Positions 46,128 through 64,000 of a stretch of 64,000 bases of DNA are shown here, in pieces. This DNA comes from Sphaeramia orbicularis (taxonomy: Eukaryota; Chordata; Actinopteri; Kurtiformes; Apogonidae). The stretch covers positions 19,566,166-19,630,165 of the forward strand of contig NC_043976.1 in the NCBI RefSeq assembly GCF_902148855.1. Direction: 5' to 3'. Made by a program: the position numbers and the translations under genes. The notes below the pieces were generated by a model. It had not been told where the DNA came from and made no database searches. It saw nothing but the letters and a program-made list of their open reading frames with translations. The stretch's first letter is position 1. Each line of letters starts with the position of its first letter.

Positions 46128-49100
46128 CTACAATTATCTCAGCTGTTGAATCACTCCCACCTCCAGAAGCCATGCTGAGGAGAGATACTCAGAGTGTTTC
46201 TGCATTTTTACTATCTGGAAATCTACATGCAATTGCAGTGATGAAAATGCATAGTCCAGTATGTCATGCATATTCCATTTCCAAATTATCTTCCCATCAT
46301 GGCAACATGGAGGTAAAATAGTTGAAGTAATTGTTTTCCATCAAAATTTCTTGCTTTCACAATAATTCACAGCCCTTGGAACAAATTCTGAGCTAAAGTT
46401 CAACAATTTTGTCTCCGTCAAGAACTTAATGTTGCTTAGTAAAACATTTTAGCCTGCATGCCTCTGTCCACCGAACAATTCTCAGTAAAACATTACCAAC
46501 AGAACACCGTCTGCCTGGACGACCCCTACGTCCCATGGCTGTCCAGGTCTCCGAGATGACCTGTAGGCCCTACTGGAATACTCTCCTTGTTCTGGTCCTC
46601 AGCATTCCCACTGGGTCCATTTACTACAGTAACGGAATAAGAAGAGAGGCAAGAAAGCCTCTTACAAACTGAGTGAGCGAGCTTGATAATCTCTTCTATG
46701 TCTGCTCTGCAACTTCACCTACTGCTAATCCACACGCTGATAATCCTACAGGTGAAACTACAACGCGCATGCATACACACATCCAAAAGCAGATACCATT
46801 ACTTTACAATATAAGTAACAGAAATCTTCATACACACGTTACTTCATTGTCATTTGACTGTAATATGACAACAACCTCCTGTATAACAAAACCACACTGT
46901 GTATCACACAACCACAGTGAGACCTCACACATATCAATTATGTCCTGTATGCATATGCACATTTACTACACACACACCTTCTTAATACACAGAAGGGCAT
47001 AATGATTATTTAATGCCTGAGAGCATGCAAGACCCCATGCACCTGATCCCCTTGCCACTCACACACAGTTAAAAGTTCCATGCATGCTGCAGTGTTCATG
47101 TACATGCTCTAATTAGGGCATGCCATGTCTATACATGCATATGCCACATGTACATCAGCAGGCATTGTAAGTGTATTACTTAACGACCTTTGTGCATATC
47201 TGTCTTTCTTCAGTACTACAGTCTCACATGTGTGGTCATCGCACTTTGCACAAGCACATGCAGTGAGAGCTTTGTTCCTCTTAAGCATTCATTACTCCAG
47301 GCCCCAAGGAGCTAAAGATTATTTGGAGTCCACAGCTGTAATATTATGCCTTTACCTTTTCAGACTGATATTCACTACTACAAGTTGTAGCTCATGAGGC
47401 CGGGGGTTGAAAACAGCTGCTCTTTCTGTAGTGCACAGCCACATGCACCTTGGGACTCCAAACACAAATGGGGCATCATCCAGTCTGGTAAGAGCAAACT
47501 CACTTTTGTCAAACCTGTCTGTGAGGCGGGCACGCATGGTAGCACCAGCACCCAGGTCTGGGTCCTGTAGTTCAGAAGCCTCCTGCCTAATGGTGGTCAA
47601 CACTAACTGCTCTGTGGGCATCAAGAGAGGCCGCGCGGGAGAAAACACACACACAAGACAACATGTCAAACACTGTACACATACCACACAACACATCTAT
47701 GTGTCAATAACTGCACTGTAAATGTGTTTGTATGTTCACTGGACATTCTACAGAGAGATGAGCATCATGCATATGAAAGATGTGTCACAGAGGCGACTGA
47801 CCAAAATACCTGTAACTTGTCCAGGAGTGCCCCCATGTGTTCAGCTCATGTAAATACCTTGTTTCTGATATTACTTTGGCACCCTTGTTTCTCCCAAGTG
47901 ACATCTTCAGCAGCTTAGACGCCATGACAACCAGTCATTATCTTAACAAAACAGATGTATTGTTGGCAGTCTACTGAGCATGACTACCACTGACGCCCAA
48001 CACTGTGGCAATGTTCATGGTAATATTGTTATTTTTATCTACATATGGCTCTCCTAGAAAATCTGCAAAACCTGTTGTCATCTTATGTCTAGTTGGTTTG
48101 GGTTCACAATTTAACAGGACATGATTTTTCCACAATGTAATGTGTTTAGCTGAATAATGTCACCTGCGCTGCAAATGTGAGCAAATGTGTATGTATGTGA
48201 GATATGAAAATAAAGGATTCTAAATATAATAAAATATTCCATCAGTTTGAAGAATTTCTTTCTTAAGCAAACAGTTTCTATTTGGTATGTTTGTCAGTGT
48301 AAATGTGACAGCTTGGAAGGTGCAGACGTCATCACCATGTGGCAGCTCACTAATTAGAGCAAAGAATCAAGAGGTCAGACTTCAAGACTTCAGGAGATTA
48401 CATGGAGAATCCGAACGGGAAATGTGTTCACACCACATGATATCCAAATTTGGGTCCATCTTGCACTGCCACCTTGAAAGCTTTAGATACTTTTAAACCT
48501 CTTGGACAGACTTTCAATTGCATGTTTACTGCCAAAATGCCAAAGGGATTAAACTATCAAATCACACATTGTGGATTACAGAGCTTGGACATGGAAAACA
48601 AACTAGAGACAACAGGTGTATGATTTATATATGAAGGCATCTAACACTCTTTCAGCTCTGACCTTTATCCTGACAAAACTGTACTGCCTCTGTGACAGAA
48701 TATCTTGGTTGTATTTGTCTAAAAGAATAAAATAAAATAAAAAATGATAATAATAAATAAATATGTGGCCTGAAGATAGTATGGCCCAGTTGGCGCTTAT
48801 ATTTGGTCACAATTTGTCCCGCTTTCTATTTCTGGAAGCTACAAAAGCATGAAGCGACACACACGCGCGCACATACACACACACACACACACAAAAGCAA
48901 AGCACCACACAATATGTGCCAGTCACTAATAAAAGCGATTGGATGAGCCAGACACATGCTCCTCTCTCCTCCAGGACAATCCAGTTCATCGTTCGTTTGC
49001 CACGTGTGATCTCATCCCATGTAGCCTAGTTTGTTATGGAGAATGTATTCAATAAACAACATTCTCTGTACACAATCTGGCAGACACACGCTCTGTATGC

Positions 49101-50128
49101 AACTGCCTGAAGCGACCCTCAGCATCATATGAGTGTGTAAAAAGAAATGTTATGTAATTCCAGGCACTGAATGTCCATGGCCTTTAGGTGAGTTGAAATC
49201 AATTTCCCGACGAGCGCTCCTTGGATAGTCACGTGTTTTTTTTTAAGTCGGCGGGGTAATAGGCTGTTCTTGGACTGATCTATGTTCTAAGATTGTACAG
49301 TGAGGTACATTTAACTTTGAAGACAATATTTAGACGTATGACAACTCATCATGTTAAGGCAAATCATCCCGAACATCCAATTTGATACACCAGTTTAGGC
49401 GGTGGACATACCAAAGTCTGTTGCAATAAAATTATATAATACTATGATCACGCCAGTGCAATTAAAAACATGTTAACAGTGATATGGTCACATGAGAGAG
49501 TCGCATAATCTGTTGTCTTTACGTGATGTTGAGCTATAGTTCCCTTGTTGTCATAGTCTTTGCTGTATTAAAAAAAAAAAAAAAAAAAAAAAACACCAGA
49601 GTATGTAAAGGGCACACAGTACTACCTGGACAAGCAAACACCTGCAGTCTGCTTGCCCTTGCATCCCAGATCGGTGCCAGAAATGAGCGAAGCTAGAGGA
49701 TAAATACCGGTACAGCACCCCACATGTATGCCGCAGTCCAGGGCAATACGGATCCCGTTATTATGCCGAGCACATATCAATTACGCACGATTACATACAG
49801 GCCGCTATATCCCCCATAATGACAGGCCTATTAGTAAGCCTGAGATAAACCGACTTTACAGTGACAAGTCACAAATTAAGCGGCGGGCGGAGCCCCGATA
49901 GAGAAATATGACACATAAGGTGTTGTTATTTTATTATTTAGCTTACCTCCCTCGCTGTGTATCTTCTTGGCTCTCCGGTTGAAATACATTTTGCTGGTAA
50001 CTGAATATCGGTCAGACTGAGACGAAGAAGCCGGAGCGGTGGCATGCTCATAGCTCAGCGACAGAGCTGGGGACCGCTGGTCTGGGCCCGTGGTGCGGCC
50101 GCTGCTGCTGGTTCTTCTCCGGGATCAT
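46128..50128 (-). CDS. unrecognised multi-exon minus-strand gene (N-terminal exons)
   Basis: Four candidate exons with matching phases lie on the minus strand: 49947 up to about 50128, 47504-47611, 46530-46623 and 46128-46174. Each has a plausible acceptor and donor (GGAG|GTAAGC, AAAA|GTGAGT, GGAC|GTAGGG, GTAG|GTATTG). Phases run 1-1-2-1 without conflict. Translation gives a polar, Ser/Gln-rich start, then MYFNRRAKKIHSEGE, QLVLTTIRQEASELQDPDLG, RARLTDRFDK, and DQNKESIPVGPTGHLGDLDS. No domain is recognised. The first ATG, at 50128, opens a 26-codon frame that stops at 50048. The main frame is open alongside it, with its first ATG at 49989, so a run-length error like those in neighbouring genes may split exon 1. 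Downstream exons were not found. Real coding status is uncertain. Confidence 0.35.
48859..48894. repeat. (CA)n microsatellite
   Basis: A CA run with a short CG-rich interruption at its start. Confidence 0.85.
49570..49593. repeat. poly(A) tract
   Basis: A 24-base A run. No SINE or LINE body is recognised upstream on the plus strand. Confidence 0.9.
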
Positions 50129-50149
50129 AATTTGTCGGCTGGGCCGCGG

Positions 50150-50250
50150 AGGTAAACGGTGTCGAAGGCGGTTTTAGTCAGCATCAAGTCAGACAGACTG
50201 AGGAGAGGACAACTTCCGGTTACACCTTTCAGTCCTATGGATAGATTTAG
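50150..50250 (-). promoter_or_regulatory. probable promoter of the unrecognised minus-strand gene
   Basis: CpG-rich sequence upstream of the 50128 ATG. The minus strand reads AACCGGAAGTTG (ETS-type, plus-strand ACTTCCGGTT at about 50212-50221), a common element of TATA-less promoters. Confidence 0.35.
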
Positions 50251-50989
50251 CTATTTATGTTAGTACGAAAAATAACAAAGAGTTAAAATAACACAGTAGG
50301 TTCAAGACCAGTAACGCTAACTATGATGTAGCTACCTCTACTGGTTTCGTGCATTAGGGACACAGTTAGTTAAAGTTACTGGAAAAAAGGGTCGGTGTTG
50401 CGAAAACGCTCCGACTGTACTAAATAACAATGGCCTTTATTTTGAAGGTCAACTGTCAAGCTTATAGTCTGATATTAAGTCTTCGGTCACGAATCAGCCC
50501 AGGAGTACGAATGCGTATCCAAACAGTGAACGCTAATCTCTGTAACGGGTTTTAAACGCCATTAAAAATGTGTACCTTTGCTAGTGTAGCGTTACAAAGT
50601 GCTACTTTCCAGTAGCTTGTGGAAAACTGAAATGTCAACCGGCATGCCTCCGTATTAGTGGTCGTAATAATTTCTTTACTCACCGTTAACCTTTTATTAA
50701 ATTACGGTATCCTAAAATAGAGTTGACTTCTATCCATCTATGAGTTCGGTGTGCTTAAAACACACATTTCACTCGGTATTTCATCACCATTTTAACTATT
50801 TCACGACCCGTTTCCGGCTGTCACGTGATCGATCATGTTCGCACGTGCGGTACTCATAAGTTAAAGGCGCGTGTACACATTTAAGACAATATGCGGATCT
50901 CCAGGCATAACAAAGCTGCATTTTATTCCATTATTAAGGAGCAGAGAAGAAAACACATGTTTTCATTTTATTACATAGTAACATATTCT

Positions 50990-52756
50990 GTAACTGTTTA
51001 TTTACTCTCATCACATTGTAACATAATACTTAATTCATATTTCAAAAGTTTATTTCCATCTATTAAATAGGAACAGAATAAATAATCACTCCTGAACTGT
51101 GTGGCCACAACCTTTTTTCACTTCTAAGGTGGACATTAACTGAACAGAAGCTTTCTGAGAACCAGGTTTATTGGTACGCTGGATCTTTCCTTCAGCATCC
51201 ACACACTCACATGCGCACACATAAAGCCATACACACTTACCCCACTATCACACATTCTTATATACTACTGTATCATTCCTGCAGTTTTCTTAAGTCACAT
51301 GTCAACGGCAGAGATGTAGTTTCTCCTGCATACGGTTACTGATGATGCACAAAGTGACCCTGATGGCAACCATTGAACTGGGGGTTCAGCTAAATAACTC
51401 ATCTGTGGTACTAGAAAAGTCACGATCTGTGTATGTAATGTTAAAAAAAAAATCAAAAAGAGCATACAGTAATATATTACAAACACTGCCTTACATAGGT
51501 GTAGCACTAGTACTGTTGAACTGAAATAGACTGTGACCATTGCACTCTGACTTAATTGAAAGCTCTACTGTTAAAACAAACATCGCTCTGGAGTCAAAGC
51601 TACAGTAGATGCTCTGGACATTGACCGTTTTCACCAAATATCATGAAGAAAAATTTCTGAGGCAATTTAGCTGGACAAATGTACCATGAAAACCCAGAGC
51701 AGCATTTCCTTTTTAAAATCAAATGTCATGTTTTACATTTAAATGGGTTCCAAGTTTTTGTTTAGCAGATCTGTCAAGCTAACTACTAATGCTGTTTTTT
51801 TGACATTGCACCAGGGGTCTGGCAGGTATGGATCCAACAGTGACAGGAATTAAGAGAACATTGAATTCAGGACTGACAAGACTTTGTTTAGATGGGACTA
51901 TATTTAAGCAATACAGTGTAAACGGTGAACAGCAACACAAACAACACTGTTTTTCCTCTCCTTATTGCACAACTCATACTAATTCTTACACGGACATCCT
52001 GATTACCAGTTGTAACTGCATTTAATTAAAATTGTGCTGCTCACGCAAGTAATGTCAATGATTGTAAAGTGACTTTATAGGTGAAATCTGTATTATAATT
52101 ACATGGGCTATGAATATGTGGAGGGTTTAACAAAAATACAAAAACTATTGAATAAATCTTTTTTAAAAATAAATTCAAAGCTCATACACATCCCAGTAAA
52201 TAAGACATTTCTTAAATGACTGTGAAGTGACAGTAAAAAATATGAACTGAGATTACCTTTAAAATGGATGACTGTTAAAAAAAAAGTTTCCTGATTCCAT
52301 TCTTGACAGATGGCATGTGAGGAGCAATGCACCTCAAAACCATATATAAGCAAAGATTAAATATTTACAGCTTATAAATCAAGTTAGAAGTGAATGGTGT
52401 AGTCCAGTTGTAGCAAGGAGATATCACATGTTTCAGACCTTGAGAAGTTAATGTGAGACTAGTCAGCAGCAGCTACAAGAGCTCCTTAAGCATTAATGCC
52501 ATCCATTAATGTGGGCCTAAGACCAGTGGAAATGGTCACAGGAAGAAAAAATAAAACATATTGAAAACAAAGTCTAAAAAAATAAAGTTGTTAATTCTCT
52601 GCATTTATAGTTTCTTTTTTCATACATTTGCTTCAAACCTTCAAAACAACCTTAAAGAAATTTAACATGAAAAGCGCTATGTACATGCAAAGCCCACTTG
52701 GGTCTGCTCAGTTAAGCCAGCCAGGAACATGACATTTGTGTTTATAAGCAAATAAG
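50990..52756 (-). other. rnf6: rnf6 3' UTR
   Basis: AT-rich non-coding sequence follows the rnf6 stop. Several minus-strand AATAAA signals occur near 50.92-51.05 kb (for example 50998-51003). A UTR of about 1.7 kb is inferred. Confidence 0.45.
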
Positions 52757-55278
52757 TCAATCATGATGCACTCCAAGTATGGGTTGCCTACATATTGGAC
52801 AGGTGTTGTTATCAGAGAGCCAGCGGTCGATACAGTGGATGTGGAATTCATGAGAACAGGGCAGACGGCGCAGCTTGTTGCCCTGGGCATACTCATTAAT
52901 GCAGACACTGCAAGCACGGCCTATCTCCCCCTCCAAACTAGCCTGGCCATAGGTACGTGTGGCTAGATTGTCAATCTGCTCTTTGGTCAGGCCACGGGGG
53001 TGTTCATCATCCTCTTCATCATTCAGCAAGAAGAAGTGTGCCAACCGCAGAAGGGTAAAGTGCCATTCTCTACGAGGTTGTTGGTGTCTCTGCTGGTGGC
53101 CCGCCCCTCTGTGGTACTCACTACACCTCCTCCGAGCCTTGCCTGCCCACCATGGTCCTCTTCAGTTCCCATCAACCCTAGTCTCTCCTGATCTGTCCCA
53201 CCTGTACCAACCTGACGGCTGCCCTCTCATTTGAGTGCAGATGACCAGCTGGGCTAGTGCTATTGTTTGTACCACTAGCATCAGCATGACTAGGGGCAAC
53301 ATTTTCAGAGTCTGCTTCTGTCTCCATTAATGAGCTGAGTTCTCCAAATCCGGTCATGATCTGGCGTAAGATGGAGCGAAGGGCAGTAGAATTTGGCTCT
53401 CCCAGGCCTGTCTCACTAATGCGCCTCAAGGGAATTCGGATAGTGCTCACATAGGTGCGGATACCTGCTCGCTCAGAGCGGGAGATTGTGCGTCTAAATC
53501 CTCCACTGTCACTTTCAAATGTGACTGTATTCTCAGCAACCCGGGCACGAGAACGCGTTCTACTAGCTATGCTATCACGGTCACGGTTTTCTCCAGGTCG
53601 AATCCTTCTTACTTGCAGGTCCAACATGATAGTTGGATGCCGGCGTACTGCAGAACTTCCTCCTCCGGTAATATGTGACTCACTCTCACGTTCTCCTGTC
53701 TCTATGGCAGGCTCTGTTACAGCTGCAGGTTCTGTCACAACCTCCTCTGTCTCCATGGACACAGAATTTGCACTACTGTTTGGCTCAACAGTGTGGATGC
53801 TAGAGCCACTGATTCCAGTGTTTGATGGAGGAGTGATACTGGAAACAGGTGTTCTGTGCAAGGGTGAACGACTTCGCCTTGTGAGGCGTGATGAAATACT
53901 GCTGGGACCTGCCGCCGCCCTACGTGTGCGTCCACGTGTTCGAGTCCTACTGCCACGTGATTCATGTCCCACTGCTGGGACCTGAGGCCCGGACTCAGGT
54001 GAACACGGGACAGTCTAGAGGAGGTCATATTATCACGCCCATGCTCTTCTGCATTTGGGGCTTGAAGTTGTAAAGGTGCAGTTTGGTCAAGAGGAGGGGT
54101 GGGAACAGATTGGGGTGGAGCTAAGAGTGCAAAGTAGAACCTCTCTGGGCAGTGGTTTGGGGGGCCACTGGTGTGGGAAGAGCAGGGGGGCTCATAGAAA
54201 GAGTAGTAGTACTGCTGCGTGTACGCCGAGTCTGCATCCTCCGACTGAGGGCTGGGCGGGGGGAAGGGTAAGGGGCTGGCCTTGGTGTAGTTGAAGGCCG
54301 AGGGTTGGAGAAGGAGGAAGCGGTGCGTATAGAGGCCGATGTCGTGTTTGGAGCAGTTACTGGCAACTCTGCAGGGTCTGAGGTGTCATTATGCTCCCCT
54401 GGCTCCGGCTGATCGTGGTTGATATTGATTTCCAGGCTAAAGCGGAATTCTCCACTGTTTGGGTTGGTCCGGCTGACAGCTCGCCATGTCTGGTTCCCAC
54501 TCTGCCCACTGCGAGTTGCATTTCCAGTGCGCCTGAAAGTGTTCAACCACTCCAGTAATGAGTCCCCATTTGATGCTTCCGCTCCAGGTTCTGCGCTCCC
54601 TGCAAAAAACAAATGGGGGTAAGATGGCAACATAGCACAAAATATTCTCACATACTTTCAGGGAGTGTGTTCTTTGCGATTATCTAATTTCACAGAATAC
54701 AGCTGTCAGTTGTTACAGGTATCATTTTTTAAATGTTAAATGCTTTCATTTTATGAAATCATGAATGGCATATATCAAAATTGGGGAAAGAGAGAGGTTC
54801 CCCCTCTGCCCACCTGCTGTTCGTCTCCCTCCAGCCCCTCTCTCCTCTCCATCCCCGCTACTGCCTTGCTGTTCTCCAGAATCAGCAGTCTGTGCTTGCT
54901 GCTCAGTACGGGGCTGAGATGACACTCGCTCCTTAGCTCCATCAAGACGCTGGCGAAGTTCCTCAGCAGTTACCTCACCTATGAAAAAATATTATATCTA
55001 AATGTTTATGCACTACTCGTCCTACAGAATCATGATTCTGTAGGAAGCAATTTAAACTTCATATTTAAATGTTTGGGCATTTAGGTTGCACAGACACTGC
55101 CTTGGTGTTTATTTAGAAGAATGTGTTCTTTCTCACCAGGAGTGCCCAGCAGGTTGCTGTCCCTCATTAGGCGGTACTCCTCCTCACTTAATTCATTAAT
55201 GAAATGATAGTAGGCCTCCTCTCGACGAAGACGCTCTGCCTGCCTCCGCCGTTCGTCTCCCCCACTAGGAGGGTCCAT
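52757..55278 (-). CDS. rnf6: RNF6 RING-H2 E3 ubiquitin ligase, three coding exons, four run-length deletions
   Basis: RNF6 is an E3 ligase of the RLIM family. Coding exons, 5' to 3': 55137-55278, 54814-54978 and 52757-54599. With four missing bases restored the length is 717 aa (human 685). Conserved parts: N-terminal [20 protein letters not shown]; the block [19 protein letters not shown] to GEFRFSLEI; the basic block [20 protein letters not shown] to [30 protein letters not shown] before the RING; and the C-terminal RING-H2 (CSVC...[13 protein letters not shown]...CPIC). The ATG at 55278 follows an acceptor at 55293. Single bases seem lost near 54133 (T run), 53990 (G run), 53222 (G run) and 53050 (T run). 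Each interrupts an otherwise continuous match. The RING ligands are all present. Linkage to cdk8 favours rnf6 over rlim. Confidence 0.94.
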
Positions 55279-56499
55279 CACCGTGAAAAGTGCTGGCAGA
55301 AAAAGGACAGAGCGTGTCAGGTGAATCTGTTTTATTGAAAGAGCTTATATTTAGGATCCTGCAAAATATATTTATTATTAGGTCATTCACACACAATATT
55401 CCTAGGCCAAACAGACAGAAAAAGACAGCACTAGACAAATCCCAATACATATTGAGTGTTCTCACCCTCAGTGCTCAACAGACATTCTCATTTGTTATTT
55501 CTAAGGGGTTGCACAAAATCTAAACGAGGTATATGGCCATCAAGTTTCTTTTAAACAGATAAAGAATAAATCATCTGGTTTGCATCATACCGTACGCAAC
55601 CAGGACTGTTTGACATGTAAAAGCACACAGCGATGACAAACTAAAGCCCCCTAATCCACAGTTATTCATTTACCTTTCGGCTGATCAGTCACTAATCTCT
55701 AGCGAAAAACGGCAGTTTAAGCAACGCCATCCATTTTCTACCGAAAGACATCGCCAGCATGAGACTGAGAGGAAGCCACAGTAAATCCAGTTTACGTTGG
55801 TCACTTTTAACCGGAAGCCACATATAGCATATCCATCTAATTCAATAAAGGATAAATAAACATATAACTCTTTCACTGCAAACGAATACAAAGGCACACC
55901 TAAAAAACAACGTTGTCTTCATGTGAGCTAATATTAGCCAAGTTAAACAGTAGCTACGGAAGGCCATGTTAAAGGCAAAGGGAGTAAAGCAGCAAAACTG
56001 GCGTTGTCATCCTGCTTGGTCACCAATCACCGACCTCATAGTCATGACGGAACCACTAAGCATCCAATCAGTATTCTACGGGGGCGGGACATGGCAAACT
56101 AAAGGTCTCCATGTAACGCACAGCGAAGAAGGAAAGACAAAGAATCATGTCAACATTGTGAAAGTATTACATAATTCAGCTTGTTAATACGAGGAAACAA
56201 TTAACTGCTTTGCCACTCAGACACAACAGGTAGTTTTCTTCTGCCTTACTGAAAGAATAGGAATCATTTCGAATGCGCAACCCTTTAGATGCTAACTCGG
56301 AGCTAGCAGGTTAGCGCAACTAACATTAGCGAAGAGTAGTCCGTCCGACAGTGGGTTAGCTGGGATAGCTGACTCGCCACGAGCTGAGAGGCTGAATAAC
56401 TTCCAATATATCAATCGGACTAGTTGTTTAATCAAGCAGTTAATGTATACAGATATTTACGCTTTACCCTAGTAAAGTTTCATACAAAATGACAGTGAC

Positions 56500-56590
56500 A
56501 GTAAAAGGAATTTAGTACCTGACAAGGCAGCGGTAATATGGACGGTTTGCCTTACTCTCCCTTCTCTCTCAAACCAAGATGGGACCAGTG
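56500..56590 (-). promoter_or_regulatory. rnf6: probable rnf6 5' UTR exon and promoter
   Basis: The minus strand reads GGTCCCATCTTGGTTTGAGA and continues to CCGCTGCCTTGTCAG|GTACTA, ending in a donor at about 56520. It could splice to the acceptor at 55293. The region 55.9-56.6 kb is CpG-containing and non-coding, and a second start near 55.7-55.8 kb cannot be excluded. Confidence 0.35.
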
Positions 56591-56599
56591 GTGCGACAA

Positions 56600-63892
<7,293 letters not shown>

Positions 63893-64000
63893 GTAAGAAA
63901 CATGTACTGTCTAATGACATTTCAGCTATTTACAGTGCTTATTTCATGATTACATATACAAAGTTAAAGGATATATAAAGAGTTCCATGCAACTTTTTGC

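Noticed and set aside
44885-46321. Two plus-strand open frames of about 140 codons
   Set aside because: No similarity, no splice or promoter context, and skewed composition. Part of this stretch reads better as minus-strand exons of the unrecognised gene.

Overview
The window looks like ray-finned (teleost) fish nuclear DNA. It has compact multi-exon vertebrate genes with GT/AG introns, abundant CA/TTTC/TATC microsatellites, Tc1-like relics, hAT-type and TTAA-flanked MITEs and a tRNA-derived SINE. Seven genes are recognised by protein similarity from memory, plus one unrecognised multi-exon gene. There is a 13-base assembly gap (N) at 43959-43971.

Layout: wasf3 (+, coding 5746-13094) is followed by a cluster of three RFX X-box motifs (13.88-13.96 kb). 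gpr12 (-, 17906-18934) is next, with a likely 5' UTR exon near 19.8 kb. usp12 (-, 21668-25662) and rpl21 (+, 27423-29011) are divergent neighbours. A C/D-box snoRNA candidate lies at 29121-29200. From 29.3 to 41.8 kb there is a gene-poor, repeat-rich stretch with four copies of one TTAA-flanked MITE family, nested insertions, Tc1 relics, a SINE and a long TATC array. gtf3a (+, 41850-43722) encodes nine-finger TFIIIA. An unrecognised minus-strand gene runs over about 46.1-50.1 kb. rnf6 (-, 52757-55278) and cdk8 (+, 58081 to beyond the window end) are again divergent.

The gene set matches the human 13q12 neighbourhood as I remember it (RNF6-CDK8-WASF3-GPR12-USP12-RPL21-GTF3A), but the rnf6-cdk8 pair lies on the other side of the block. 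The genes do not form one pathway. They cover actin nucleation (WAVE3), a constitutive Gs-coupled receptor (GPR12), a deubiquitinase, a ribosomal protein, the 5S rRNA transcription factor, a RING E3 ligase and the Mediator kinase.

Reading caution: five of the seven recognised genes carry small coding indels, nearly all in or beside short mononucleotide runs. The splice sites and conserved residues around them are intact. This points to uncorrected base-calling error in the source assembly, not to gene decay. wasf3 and gpr12 read through cleanly. I found no undescribed multi-gene system; the most interesting items are the snoRNA candidate, the X-box cluster, the unrecognised gene and the nested MITEs.
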